Counted from the stretch's first letter, positions 23,571 to 35,729 are shown. The stretch: 64,000 bases of DNA from Patiria pectinifera (GCA_029964075.1 CM057135.1:16766863-16830862), one strand, 5' to 3'. Program-made: numbers and translations. Notes: generated by a model from the sequence alone, not told the origin.

Positions 23571-24960
23571 TGTAGCAGTTGTCAACTTTTTCAAGTTTCC
23601 CCTTGGACGTAATGGACTGTTTTTCAGTCAATCAAAGCCAACAGTTGTGACAGTAGGTAAACTACGAAATGAGACCTGCAAAAACAAGTAGCTAAGGCCT
23701 ACACTTAGTATAACATCATGATCATGCATTGTTCACTTGCACGTGTGACAACATTGTAAGTACAGCCAAGGGTTGTGCAAGTTTTACCGTCAACAAAGCA
23801 TCAACAGATCAAGCACTTTTAAAAGCTTAAATAGCCAATTATTAATATGTTCACAATACTCCATGGCCGGACTTCTATGATTGTTTTAAAGTGTCAAAGT
23901 CATGAAAGTAGCCCTAGGCCTAGTTAAAAATATTTTTTAATGTGTGACATCTGATCGAAAACAGTACGTCATCAATGGTGCTTGATTTTCCGGCGGCCAT
24001 CTTTTTGGGGGAAATAGTACAATCGCGCATGTGCAAAAAACAAAAGATAGTGGATATATTGCCGGCAGTAGGCCCGGCAAGTTAACGTTTACTAAACGTT
24101 TTTTTTTTCCATCACAAAAAAATAAGAATATTCTTCTTTTATTATTTTAACATGTCTTAAACATTTTATTGTAGAGTATTACAATTTCTTTTTCAGATTT
24201 GTGGCTCTGGAGGATTTTTTTTAAAGGGAAATGAAGTTCGAAATTGTAAAATGGTCTGATTCCCATCTTGTAAATGCAAAGTAACAACGATAATGTTGGC
24301 ATGGAGCCTGACTAAAATTTAGTACAAAAAAAAAGTACAAAAAAAACAGTAGGCCTAATTGCGCATGTTCAGCGCATGTTCAGTGCATATCCAGGAAGCT
24401 AACGTTTACTAAAGGTTTGCCGTCTCCAGCTAAATATCTACAGTGCCTAAAGAAAACAAAGATGGCGGAGCGGCTAAATATCCACTGCCTAAAGAAAACA
24501 AAGATGGCGGCGCCTCATACGGTCTCAGTAATTTTGTTTGTGGGCCATAAAATCCTGTACTGTGAACGACAATTTACGTAATTTTAAGAAAATTTTCAGG
24601 AGTTTACTTCACTTGTATTTTTTTGTAATGCAATAAAGACATCGTTCAACCTGGGCTAAGCTTTTATTTAATTATGTTATCTAGTTCCGGTTGATTAACA
24701 ATATTACCAGTGGTAGTGCCTATTGTTTTATGAACCGGTACGTGTCATATGAAAATCTGACTCTTTTCCCCTTTTATTGGTTAAACCCTCTCACGTTACC
24801 GGTCCCTCTCCTAATTATCTATGCATGAGCATGCGCAATACCAGCAATGAGTCCGTATTTACATAAATTCATGCTACACCGCAACTGTCATGGCTCTATA
24901 GGCTATACCTACTCCTAGGCCCCTAGTCCCAATAATTTGGACCCAACTTATATAGCCTTT
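23571..24960. other. Non-coding stretch with promoter-like motifs
   Basis: No gene. A ~40-bp segment (AGTAGGCC... TTAACGTTTACTAAA) occurs near 24,065 and again near 24,345-24,415. YY1-like motifs cluster at 23,992-24,006 and 24,459-24,511. It could be a promoter for a neighbouring gene, but no transcript start is evident. Confidence 0.35.
24430..24514 (+). promoter_or_regulatory. Tandem YY1-like motifs
   Basis: A ~43-bp unit is repeated twice (24,430-24,473 and 24,474-24,514), each ending in AAGATGGCGG. This is the YY1/Pho core (AAGATGGCGGC) at 24,459 and 24,501. An inverted match, GGCGGCCATCTTTTT, lies at 23,992-24,006. In animals such sites often sit just downstream of transcription starts. 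The function here is inferred from motif only. Confidence 0.4.
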
Positions 24961-24974
24961 TTAACATTCGAACA

Positions 24975-26240
24975 TGGTGTTGTTTTCACAGGTTGAACGC
25001 ACACTTACGTCAAGGTTTGTGACAAGTTTGATGTTCGACCACCTACAATGGTCGCTCAGTCGACTGCAAAAATAATGTGCCCGTGTACATACGAAAACAT
25101 GGTATGCAGTGCTATTCACCCATACTGGACAATGTTTCACCCTACAATACACGTGCGCGTGCCCGTCATTTTTGCATTGTTGCGTCATATTAAGCACGCG
25201 CGCTTTAGCTCAAACATGACGTAAACAATTGAAAAGGACTGCGCGTGTTCTAGGTATATAATATTCTGCCACGTTGAGGCAACAAAAATGCTGCTTTTTT
25301 TGCAGCTTTTTTGAGAACCGCTCGTCCAAACAACTTTAAACTTGGTACTGCACATTCTGGTGTCCCGAGCAGTATGCCCGCCAAAATTCAACTTCATACG
25401 GTGCCCGGTTCTGGAGATAATCGACGGACAGACAGACGGACAGACAGACAGAGATTTCTGGAATTACAGTAAGGACTAGTGCAGGGCCAGTCGAAAATGT
25501 GCGTGTTCGGAAGGGGCACCGTCACCCCCCCCCCTCCCTCCGGCACATACAGTGCAGTGATGGTTGCTCAGTTGAGTACAAAATGCAATGTGCCCGTGTT
25601 GTGTGCATTGCTATCGCCCTACAATGTGCCCGTCATTTTTGCAGGGCCCGTAAAAAAATGCACCTGTTCGTTAGGGGCAATTTCAAAATGCTCATATCAT
25701 GCAAACAACGCACACGATTCAATTGTGTTGTTTTTACAGGTCAAACTCACACTCATAGGTTGAGCGCACTTTGTACATGTCGCCAGGCCATCCCCGGCAC
25801 TGATATTCACCAATACGCCCGTGCAGCTACTCACCTACGTGAGTAAGGTTGCTCAATCCACTGCCTACAATAGCGGTTCAATCGACTGCAAAATGCATGT
25901 GCCCGTGCAGTCATCACGTACGGAAACATATGGTACGCAGTGCTATTCACCCATACTGGACAATGGTATCGCCCTACAATGCACGTGCGCGTGCCCGTCT
26001 TTTTTTCATTGTTTGCGTCATATTGAGCACGCGCGCTCTTGCTTTAACATGACGTAAACAATTGGAAAGAACATCAGTGCGCGGAGTTCTAGGCTATATT
26101 CTGGCGCGTTTGCCTCAGAAAATACTGCTTTTTTGGAGCTTTTTCGACAACCGCTGGTCCAAACCACTTCAAACTTGGCACTGCACATTCTGCTGTCCCG
26201 AGCAATACACCTGCCAATGTTCAACTTCATACGGTGCACG
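24975..26240. repeat. Three-copy local duplication
   Basis: Copies at about 24,975-25,490, 25,530-25,760 (partial) and 25,800-26,240 share phrases such as GTGCTATTCACCCATACTGG and GCGTCATATT(A/G)AGCACGCGCGC. The copies are diverged, so the duplication is not recent. A GACA/GACG simple repeat (25,424-25,452) follows the first copy. Confidence 0.7.
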
Positions 26241-26257
26241 GTTCTGAACAGAAAGAC

Positions 26258-26482
26258 GTTACCGAGCGCGCGCGATGCATCGCTAATGATAATGAGTCAC
26301 GTTTGTAAACACAATTGCATTTCGAACGGTAAAATGGAATCGGGAACCAGCTTGAACTGGTATCCGCCATAAAAGCTGCGCTAGTTCCCGACTCCCTATT
26401 ATCTTTCGAAATGCACTTGTGTTTACAAACGTGATCCAGTCTACTCATTATCATAATCGATGCATCGCGCGCGCTCGGTAAC
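26258..26482. mobile_element. Small foldback MITE, hAT-like
   Basis: 225-bp near-complete inverted repeat beginning GTTACCGAGCGCGCGCGATG and ending with its complement. Flanking 8-mers AGAAAGAC and GGAAAGGC match at 6 of 8 positions, which would fit an old hAT-type 8-bp target duplication. It lies at the end of the last copy of the local duplication. Confidence 0.55.
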
Positions 26483-26487
26483 GGAAA

Positions 26488-27050
26488 GGCACTCGGGATA
26501 CGGGGACCATCGAATGTACGCTGGGCATGAAGAAGAAATCGCGTCGTTCAAACGTTAACGAGAGTTAACGGGAAATTTCACTTTTCTTCAGGATCGTAAG
26601 TAAACTTCAATACAACCATTTTAATCATCGATGTCTACTTGTACCTCAGGTGGCATATCTAGTAATTTGGAGGCCGCTTTGAAGGTGAAATCTGATGTTT
26701 TTTGTTGGAAAATGTTGGTTTTTGGGACAGTGACGGGATTATGTTGTTCAGCTCGAACTCATTATTAGCTTGGACCTTACTATATTCAGACCATGTCCAA
26801 ATGTTAGGTGATAAGTTGTGTCCAAGTTACTCGGACTATGGTAGGCAATACAAATAGGCCTAGCCCTAGACAATGCTAGACCTAGTGTTTTCCTAGTGGC
26901 TAGTCATGCTAGTATACAAATATTGAATGCTTCCGAGTGGTGTAGTAAAAATAGCCTCCCGAGGCATGCGAGGTGATTCATGGACATTTTATTTTGTGAC
27001 TCATGTGACTCGCTCTCGGCCAATCAAGACACAGAATCTGCGAGTGAGGT
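26488..27050. other. Stretch without a recognisable gene
   Basis: Nothing recognised. A GTAAGT donor-like word at ~26,596 could close a non-coding first exon, but there is no supporting start codon in a compatible frame. Confidence 0.3.
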
Positions 27051-27052
27051 GT

Positions 27053-28748
27053 TATAATTCCGGATAGCAATGATCATTCAGGCTGCTTTCGGCTCAACTA
27101 CTCAACGAATTCAAGTGACATTGGTTTGAAAGTTTACCTATTTTTTGATGGAAATACTACAAAATAATTTTCTAAATAAAAATAATTTTCAAAATTCAAG
27201 TGACATTGGTTTGAAAGTTTACCTATTTTTTGATGGAGATACTAAAAAATAATTTTCAAAATTTAAGCTCTTTCTAGTTTATAATTTAGGCACTTTTCCT
27301 AGTTCCGAATCGGTTCAATCAGTTCCTGATCGATCAAAAACTGATTCGCACGAAAAAAACAACACGTGAGATAATCTATTTTTCAGCCAGAACCACCCCG
27401 AATCAAACACATTTTCTGATAAAGTATTATTAATTTTCAAAAAATAGTTCATTCAAAAGAATTCCAGCACATGGCCGGTCCGGAACGGTAGCCTCGTGAA
27501 CGATCCAGTGGATAAACTCATCAGTTGTGCTATAGTATATCGGATGTTTCAGATTTAGTTGTAAATAAATGCAATGCTTTAAAAATCATGATGATTTTCT
27601 CGAGGATAATGTACTAACGTTAGAGAGCATTAGCGAAACATTTGATTCACCAAACATTTCACTGGCATTTGTTGAAAGAGAAAGACGATAATGCCTGATT
27701 TTTCCCCACGTACATGACGTACAAATGCAAGTGGAGTAGTGAAGTTGTGTGGTTGAATCATGGACATGATTGAAGCACCATGAACGGTGCCCATGTCTTT
27801 CGGACTTTTTCCTCGAGTGAGTGAGAAGCGAACTTAATTGTTGATGACTCCATCACTCTTACCGTAATTCAGGCGTTTTATGCAATGAAAACGCTGACCC
27901 TTTTATCGTAAAATTTTGTTTGAATCGAAAAATAAAGCGTCTCTAACATTTGAAAATTCGCGAACAAATGGCCGAATGATTTTGCCTAGTTCCGGATCAC
28001 GCGTGCACTTATGACCCAACTACACCCGCGTTAATCGAGTTTGTGTGACGTATCCGGTGCTGGGCCACAGGCTTTCGGTCTTTTGGGTGAGTTCATGCGG
28101 TTGCACTGCAGACAAAATTTTCCAAATCATTTATATTAATTCTCTTGTTGAAATTTGCTCGAATTCTCTTGAATGAACTGTTTTTAGAAAAGTAAACAAT
28201 ACTTTATCAAAAAATGTGCTTGATTCCAGGCGGTTCTGGCTGAATAATAGATTCTCTCAGGTGATTTTTTTTCGAGCAAGGCAGCTAGTTCTTGATAGAT
28301 CCGGATGTATAAGGAAAGTGGCATCGGTAATAATAATGTGGTGCTTATAAAGCGCTTTAACCCCCCTGTTCATCAGGCCATGAGACCAGTTTCTGCAGCA
28401 GCTCGAGATCAGCACATTCTGGCCTCTACCCTCACAGGTACCCATTTAATACTCCTGGGTGGAGGGGGCAATTGTAGTAAAGTGTGTAGTAATGTTCCCC
28501 GTCATCAAGGTTCGAATATTTATACCACGTACCATGGCACGTGAGTCGAACACCGTTACCATTGGACCACGTCACTCCACTTTTGATGTCGTAAAGTCAA
28601 AATAAAATGAGCTGATATTTGGACAATTATTTTGTAGTACATGTATCTCCATCACTGAAGGTAAACGAACGTTTTAATAAATGCCACTTTAATTTCTGGA
28701 GAAGTCGAGCCGAAAGCAGCCGGCTGAATGATGTTTGCTATCCGGAAC
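27053..28748. mobile_element. 1.7-kb long-inverted-repeat element
   Basis: The ends TTCCGGATAGCAA (27,051) and TTGCTATCCGGAA (ending ~28,750) are complementary, followed inward by a matching CTGCTTTCGGCTC segment. A second inner pair (about 27,365-27,465 with 28,165-28,260, around GCCAGAACC / GGTTCTGGC) is also inverted, so most of the element folds back. A ~78-bp tandem duplication sits at 27,112-27,270. A SINE occupies part of the right arm. No coding capacity; target duplication not identified. Confidence 0.6.
28310..28575 (-). mobile_element. tRNA-derived SINE with L2-type tail
   Basis: On the minus strand it begins with a tRNA-like A box (TGGTCCAATGG) and a degraded B box (TTCGAACC). 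A conserved middle containing CTCCACCCAGGAGTATTAAA follows, and the end, GCGCTTTATAAGCACCAC then ATTATTATT, is the tail shared with L2-type LINEs. The LINE at 38,661-41,868 ends in the same type of tail, so an L2 relative is the likely mobilising partner. Confidence 0.65.
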
Positions 28749-28921
28749 TATGAAAACGACTGTACCCCAAAAAAGTTTGTTATCTTTACATTTAGACTTT
28801 GTTTACGCAGTAGAGATAAGTGGAGTCTTCTGTTATTATAGGAATAGGAATTAATTATTGTGAACCAATGCCAAGCACGGCCCATTTTGTATTTTAACGT
28901 TTGTTTAACGTTAATTTTCAG

Positions 28922-29113
28922 TGAAGTGGGTCTTAGTCAGATTTGATGACAACATGGTCAGTCAAGTTCTCAAAGGGGAGTCTGTGGAACTGCAGGCAAA
29001 TGGAACATCCTCTGTCCAAGACCATAATGGAGAGTCTCAGACTTTGATAGGAGAAAGATGTATGGCACCATGGCAAGGTCATCTGTATGAAGGATCCATC
29101 CTTGCTATATCAA
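28922..29113 (+). CDS. BEN-domain protein gene, N-terminal coding exon
   Basis: First recognisable exon of a plus-strand host gene that runs to about 48,900. Acceptor TTTTCAG at 28,915-28,921, donor GTAAGA after 29,113. It encodes KWVLVRFDDNMVSQVL... and MAPWQGHLYEGSILAIS, the W-x-V/L-V-x-F start and 'G-x-x-Y-x-G-x-I-L-x-I' end found at the N terminus of several invertebrate BEN-domain proteins. Taken in order, the exons encode this N-terminal domain, a Lys-rich linker, a Pro/Asn minisatellite, a coiled coil and a C-terminal BEN domain. Such proteins bind DNA through BEN and act in chromatin or repression. The initiator codon lies in an upstream exon that I could not identify, or is made across the junction (N|TG). 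Confidence 0.75.
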
Positions 29114-29880
29114 GTAAGAATATAATTCCTTGCAACTTGCGTGTACTTTTTGGTCACAAGTTTATAGGCCTATATGCCATGGTAAAGGTTAGCCTGGTGC
29201 CTTCTCCGTTTATCTCAGTCTCCGTCCACACTTTGCCCGCCCTAATGGACTAAGTGTTGGATGAAAGTGGAATTATGTTCTCTTAAAGTAGGAACGGCCG
29301 AGCAATTACACCATTTCCACAAGTATTAACATATATCCTATTCAGATTTTTGTAATTTTTGTCTTCAGTCTATAACAACATATTGTTCTGGGCCTCGACT
29401 ATCAATATGCACCAATGTAATTTTATAGGCTGATACATTAACCCTAACTTCCTGGCGTCTTTTGGTAGGAACTGGACCAAGTCCATCAAATCCATCAATC
29501 ACTGTGCGTCCAATACAAAACTGTACATGACATAATGGAATCCACCAATGACGCACTGGTTGACATAATTCATTGACTTGCTAAACATGGCTTTTAATAG
29601 CAGCAAAATACAGGATGCTAGGAAAAATGACCATTATAGGCCCAAGTCTATCATACTTCATCAATATTTAGTCACGCCAGGCCTTTTTGACCAAGTCCCC
29701 AAAAATCCACCAAAATGGGGGATGGATTTTGATGGAGTTGGGGTGGTATATAGGGTACTAGTAGCAAACAGCGGTATTTTGTTTACTGACTGCTAAATGC
29801 TTAATAATCACTACAACTGTGTGTTGTCCAGATCTAGGCAAGGATAAAAAAGAAGTAAAAATCTAGATTATTTCTTACAG

Positions 29881-30021
29881 CGAACAAAGATTCCATTACC
29901 AAGGCCAGGGTGCAAGCAACACAAAAAACCAAACCCCAAAATAAGGACAAGGACAACAAGAGCAGCAAGACCAAAAGGGCTCCTGAAGGTAAGGTCAAGG
30001 AGACAAGCAAGAAATTCAAGG
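29881..30021 (+). CDS. BEN-domain gene, Lys-rich linker exon
   Basis: Acceptor TTTCTTACAG at 29,871-29,880, donor GTATGT after 30,021. It enters in phase 1 from the previous exon and leaves in phase 1. It encodes KDSITKARVQATQKTKPQNK and a run of Lys/Asp/Ser, probably disordered and nuclear. A second donor, GAAG|GTAAGG, at 29,988 is in the same phase and would drop 11 residues. Confidence 0.75.
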
Positions 30022-30233
30022 GTATGTTGAAATTTGTGTTATATGTTCTAGCATTGCATAGCAGCAGGAACTAAATACATTACAAATCATACAAGTTTGT
30101 ACTATGTCTATGCATTGTAAGTACACTTAAAATCATCGGATACATCTCAGATGATTTGTAAGCTGCCGGGATGTACAGTGTATTGTAGGCCTATATATAC
30201 ATAAAGGCCTGGCAAACAAATATATGTTTGTAT

Positions 30234-31127
30234 TCACACTATATGCATTAAAGAATGGAATCGTTCAGGCACTTGTATCCATTCACATTTTTCTTGAAAA
30301 CTTAAAGGTATGAGAATGGTTGAGCTTACAAAAAAGTTGCAGGCAGCATTCACGTCTTGTGTGATTAGCATAAACATGAAATATAACATACTTATGATGT
30401 TATTCAGTTCAAAACCGCCTTTGGACATTTCTAGCTTGAGAAAATCGATGCACACTAACTCTAAAAGTGGCACCCTTGTTCTGGTTAGCTGCGTCTTCCT
30501 TAGGCAACATCTTTTGCAGCTGAGGCAGTATTGTTTGACGTCAGCAGACGTTTTCGGCCAGTAGAACCTACTCCTCACCATTTCAAGGGTTCTTTCGAAG
30601 CCTAGGTGGCCAATCTCGTAGAATATAACTCTGGATATGGTGGGGTCATCGCGTTGAGCCATAAGTATTTCCCGTTTGGAGATTTTCGGTAGCTCATTGT
30701 AGGTAGCTTCCAGCTTCAGTCCTTGATTTTTCTTCGTCGCGCTTTGTCGAGTTGTCATCTGACACTGTACGGTATCTGGTTCAATGTATGGATGAGAATC
30801 AGATAGGTGGCCACTGCATACGGCTTGGACATCGTCTGGTTCAATGGTAATGGCCTCGTTCTGGAATGACGTAGAGGTTCTACTTGTTTCGGGATACAAG
30901 CATCTGGACAAAGCATCTGCAGCTGTGTTGTCCTTTCCAGGCTTGTACTTTATGGTGAAGTCAAAATGTGAGAGAGATGCAACCCATCTTTGGCCCGTGG
31001 CATCTAGTTTTGCGGAAGTGGTGACGTAAACCAAAGGGTTGTTGTCTGTAAGGACTGTGAACTTATTACCGATGAGATATTCCCTGAACTTGTCGGTGAC
31101 GGCCCATTTTAAGGCCAAAAATTCCAA
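30234..31127 (-). pseudogene. RNase H and integrase head (element 1)
   Basis: RNase H motifs (KFTVLTDNNPLVYV, KYKPGKDNTAADALSR) are followed by the H-H-C-C zinc-binding head of the integrase (GHLGFERTLEMVRSRFYWPK, CLSCKRCCLRK). The recognisable integrase ends near VCIDFLKLEM. Fossil. Confidence 0.8.
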
Positions 31128-31226
31128 TTTGTGTGCTGGATATCTTGACTCTGCTGGGTTGAGACTTCTGCTGGCATAAGCGATTACGCGTTCCTTCCCA
31201 TTTTGAATTTGGCTTAGTATGGCTTC

Positions 31227-32720
31227 TTATCCTGTTCCCGATGCGTCAGTTTGCAAGATGAAAGGAAGAGAGTAATCTGCGTATGCCAAGATTGGAGATG
31301 ATGTCATGTGATGCTTGAGGGTGTCCATTGCCTTCTGACATTCTTCTGTCCACACAAAAGGTGGAGGTGGAGACGTCCGTCTCTTGTTGCTTCTCTTCTT
31401 GCGTCTCGGATCTCCTGAGGTGAGTTTGAATAGAGGTGCGGCGATGTCAGAATATCCTTTGATAAAACGGCGATGATAACCTGTAAAACCAAGAAATCGC
31501 TGTAATTCCTTCCGGTTGGTAGGAATAGCCCAGTCAGTCACCTTCGATGTCTTTTCAGGATCTGTTGAGACACCTTGAGATGACCCTATATGCCCAAAGT
31601 ACTTCACTTCTGTCTTCAGTAGGTCGCATTTGGAGGGTTTCAGCTTGAGACCGTGATGACAAAGACAGTAGAAAATTGTTCCTAGGCGCCTAATATGTTC
31701 GTCAAATGTGTCGGAGAAGACGATGATATCATCTATGTACAATAGGCCCGCTGAATAGTTGAGATCTTCCAAGCAGGTCATCACCAGTCTCTGGAAGGTG
31801 GCCGGGGCATTTTGCAAACCAAAGGGCATTCTATTGCATTCAAACAAACCCATCGGAGTCGTAAATGCAGTTTTAGGCTTGTCTTCCTCTTCCACCTCCA
31901 CTTGCCAATAGCCAGATGTTAAGTCAAGTGTACTGAAGAGAGAGGCCTTGCCAAGAGCGTCTAGTGCTTCTTCAATACTTGGCAGGGGGTAGGCATCACG
32001 CACTGTCTTGCTATTAAGCTGCCTGTAATCTACGCAGATTCGAAGTGAACCATCCTTTTTATACACGATGACCATGGGGGATGCGTAGGGACTGTTGCTA
32101 CGTCTGATTGCTTCTGTATCCACCATTCCCTTCAGATGGTCTTTGACTGCTTGATATTGTGAAGGTGGTACACGTCTGTACGGGATGCGGAAAGGCTGGT
32201 TGTCAATTAATGGAATGCTGTGTTTGATGGTTGCCGTGCGGCCGAAGTCGAGCGAAGACTTGGAAAAGATATCGGAATACTCTCTCAGGAGGTTCTTGAG
32301 CTGACTCACCTCTGAGTCATCTGCAAGAGTTGCTTTCGACAGGTCAAGAGATGGAATAATCTCGTCTAGTTCTTCGAGGGCTGACATGCTTCTGGCTTGT
32401 CCATCTACCTTGGTTCCAATAGGGTAGGGGATGCTTGAATTAGGTTGTGCCTCTTCTGCTCTGAGGAATGAAGACAACTGAGCAACTTTGCAGTTTCTCA
32501 TCAGAGTTATAGGTCTGGCCGAGATATTGCAGAGCCTAACGGGAACTCGCCGGCTGGGACTTACATCTTCCACTAAGTTGCAAACCTTAAGACATGAAGC
32601 AGATCCACTGGGCAGTCCTTCAACTACCGCAGTGTATGATTGATGTCCAGGAACGCGAGGCGCTTCACATAAAACATCTACCTCTTTACCTGGCGGGATT
32701 AAGCGAGGAAATCGACCCAT
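31227..32720 (-). pseudogene. Ty3/Gypsy reverse transcriptase (element 1)
   Basis: The polymerase core is easily read: SLRICVDYRQLNSKTVRDAY, FSTLDLTSGYWQVEV, MPFGLQNAPATFQRLV, the catalytic box LLYIDDIIVFS and KYFGHIGSSQGVSTDPEK, then the connection to RNase H (FILQTDASGTG). In life it would copy element RNA to DNA. It is part of a fossil element and sits antisense to the host gene's intron. Confidence 0.85.
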
Positions 32721-32834
32721 ATACTTTGCGTAGCCGATTGTCCCTTTCTGGTTGCCTGGTTCTGAAGTCTCTGTGTTGAGGAAGGCAGTGTGCCAAACTT
32801 GATGTTGCTCTCTGACTTCCTGTAGATAGTGGCT

Positions 32835-34400
32835 TCCTCTTGTAACCGGGGAGAGTGGAATTAGTTAGTTTTAAAATGGGGCACTCTCCTTATGTCCGAG
32901 GGGTTCCACTAAAAAATGATTTGGGTAGAGCGAATGTTTTCTGTTGTCTCAAAAATATGAAATGTTTTATTTAAAGTACAAATAGAGACAAAATATATAC
33001 AAATGATCAGGTATTTACCCAAGAATTACAGTATATATATTAACTTTGGGTTTATCAAACTTCGTTGGGTATATAAAAACGACAGTCAAATAGGGAAGAT
33101 AGGGTGGTGAACTGTCACTCCAAGGATGGTATCTGAAATGTATATAAACGATAAATGACTAATGAATTATGGAAATTACTATGGCATAAAATGACTGTTG
33201 CCCAAATGGAGAATTATTTAAATGGCAATTATGCAAGAATATGAATATTTTATATACATGTAGTGTAATTTTAAATCCGAAAATAGAAATCAATTATTCA
33301 CCAAGTTGTTATAAAATGAAATCAGAATATAATACCATGCCCTAATAACAAATTCCCGAATGATCATAGCAATAGAAAACTGATAGTTTTGGGAAAATGG
33401 GAAAGTCTATTTCAAATGATAAATGAGAACGTAAATATTATAGCAACACTAAAATTTAAGTTGAAGTTATTTGCATACTCGTGTTGCTCAGAAGTTCCAA
33501 TTTGTGTTTGTTTCAAAAAGAAAAAATGGAAATTCACAAAATATAAAGTACATGATAACATTGTTTTCCGGAATTGCCGAAAAATATTAGAATAGTAGGA
33601 GATTGTGTCTAAATAAATCGACCTAGTTTACCCGAAATGTTCAAAGTATAAAATATAGTCAACAGAAAATCCTTTTTGCCATCTCATGCAAGAATTAAAT
33701 AGAGAATCATTAGGGAAAAACTAATTCTCAAAAATACTTGCAAATCACGACAACATATTGATTTCAAAAGTTAATCAGTCGTGATTACAAGACAAATTTT
33801 AGGCCGTGTCCGTTTTGACGGCCTTAATTAAGCATATAAAAGACCAGAATGTTACATAAATGATGGCATAAAAAGATTCAGGCATACAAATGTTTTAGGC
33901 ATAAAAAGGTTAAATATCAGACAAGGGATTTACTCACCACTTGGGAGGATCTACGCTCATGCCTACTCCGTGTCCGATGTCAAAATCGACGATCAGCAGT
34001 GAAAATACAATGTAGATGTAAATATTTTACCGCTATAGGGAGCCTCTCTCAAAATTGTAGTACAAGTGGAGAGTGTGTTGGATCGAAATCAAAGTAATTT
34101 CGCAGCTAACCCTTCAAGAAAACTATACCGAAACGCCCGGAATGTCGGCTATTCCTCTTAAACAAAGCGCGGTGGAATGCAAAACTCGCATGCTCGCTAC
34201 GCCCATCGCATAGTTGAGCAAAATTCTAGGCGGCGCGCGCTGTAAAAAAAGTTTAGTTGGCCGCGAGAGGGCGCTAGGCAAAAAGCATGATCGCAATGGC
34301 TGCTCACATGTGAATCGACACAAACACGAAATTACAAGAGTTACGAAATGAATGCTGGAGTAAGGAACCTGTCGGGTAAAAGTAAGTACTGCAACCCGAT
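32835..34400. other. Unassigned AT-rich insertion inside element 1
   Basis: About 1.5 kb between the protease end and reverse transcriptase of the Gypsy element. It starts near a small hairpin (GGAGAGTG...CACTCTCC at 32,847-32,889) and has no recognised coding content or clear target duplication. It could be a further insertion of unknown type. Confidence 0.35.
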
Positions 34401-34404
34401 CTGG

Positions 34405-35729
34405 TTACACTCTTGCAATGTTTTGGTCCCTTCTCGATGCTCTGATGACGTTTGTCCCAATTAACACAGGCACACGTTTTCTGTAGTTGTCGGACGGAAC
34501 AACAAAAGTAGGCACGTCTTCGTAGAGGTATCCCAAAATCATGAAGGAGACGGGAACTATTCCAAGATATGGAACGTTTTGCCCATTCGCAGCTTCTATT
34601 GACACACAAACTGGTTCAAGACGGAGATGCTGAAGCTTGGGGTTTGACTTCCAAAGCTCTTCTGTAATGGTTGTGATCTGGGATCATGAGTCAATTAGGA
34701 TCAAATGTCTTTCGCCGTGTACTTCGATGACATCCTCGTTGCTTGGACCGATGAGCTGTGTATGATCTGGTTCGTTGCTGTCTTGGTGAGCCAAATAGAT
34801 TGTTGTCGTTTGGTCTAAAGGTTGGTGATGACTTATCGGGCAGGGGGGTTCTGGCCGTCTGGCGGCTTGCCCGTCGGCCGTTGGGCCTGGTAGTTTAACG
34901 GCACAGTTCGGCATCCTCTCGCAATATGACCTTCTTAAACACATTTGTGGCAAGTAAAGACACGTTGGGGTCATGCGCCTGTCTTGGTGCTCTCGGCGGC
35001 TTCGCTGACAGTTTCTCAACCTTTTCAGCTAACTGCTTCATTCTTGCTACAAGATCTTGCAGGACATCGTGGTCAGTCTTTTGTTGAGTTTGGTGCTTGT
35101 CAGAAGGTTGGGAAGTTTGTCTGGCTATCTTAGGTGAAAGTTGCTGTTGTGGTGTAGCTTGAGCGGGTTGTTTGGGCTCGGTGTTGGCACTTGGCTTCGA
35201 AGTAGAACTCATTCGGGTCTCTCTTTCCAGCTGTCGCAACTCCGCTTGAAGTTCAGGGAATTTCATATCCCTTGGCCTCATCGGAGCAAGTCTTTGAGTC
35301 ACCCGTTCATCTCTAACACTTCTCATAAATTGTTGTGTAAGCATGCTGTTTCGGTGATGCTGTATGCGCCTGTCCATGCGTTCCTCAACCGATCTCAAGG
35401 TAGCTTCCATAAATACAAGGTGACTCATTAGGAAGTCTCTCCCGTTGATAAAAGTCAGCAAGTGGGTCGCCCACTGTAGACAGTTCTCCAAACTGGGACC
35501 TCAGTTCACTAAAAGCGAAGTCAACTTTTTGTTGTTCTGGAGGCAAGTTCAGGACCAGCTTACGTGCAGCTCCTCCAAGATATCTTACAATTGTTGAGAA
35601 TCGCATGGGGGTTGATATGGCTGTACTGTCGAGTAAGTATCTGGTATCTCTCATCCAATCATCGATGGAGACGTTGGAGCCTTCCCTTCCGGAGAAAATG
35701 GGAACATTCTTCACTTGGTAAGATGGCAT
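34405..35729 (-). pseudogene. Gag and protease-end region (element 1)
   Basis: Gag-type matrix/capsid-like segment (FSGREGSNVSIDDWMRDT, GGAARKLVLNLPPEQQ), then a Gln/Pro-rich tail and a segment with YLGIVPVSFMILG and KRVPVLIGTNVI, the motif that follows retropepsin in this group. Spread over several reading segments; broken. Confidence 0.6.

Noticed and set aside
26500-26596. Candidate first exon of the BEN gene ending at GTAAGT
   Set aside because: The compatible frame has an in-frame stop and no ATG; at best a non-coding exon, with no other support.
32821-34322. Solo LTR between protease and RT of Gypsy element 1
   Set aside because: TG/CA-like limits can be chosen, but the flanks show no matching 4-6 bp duplication.
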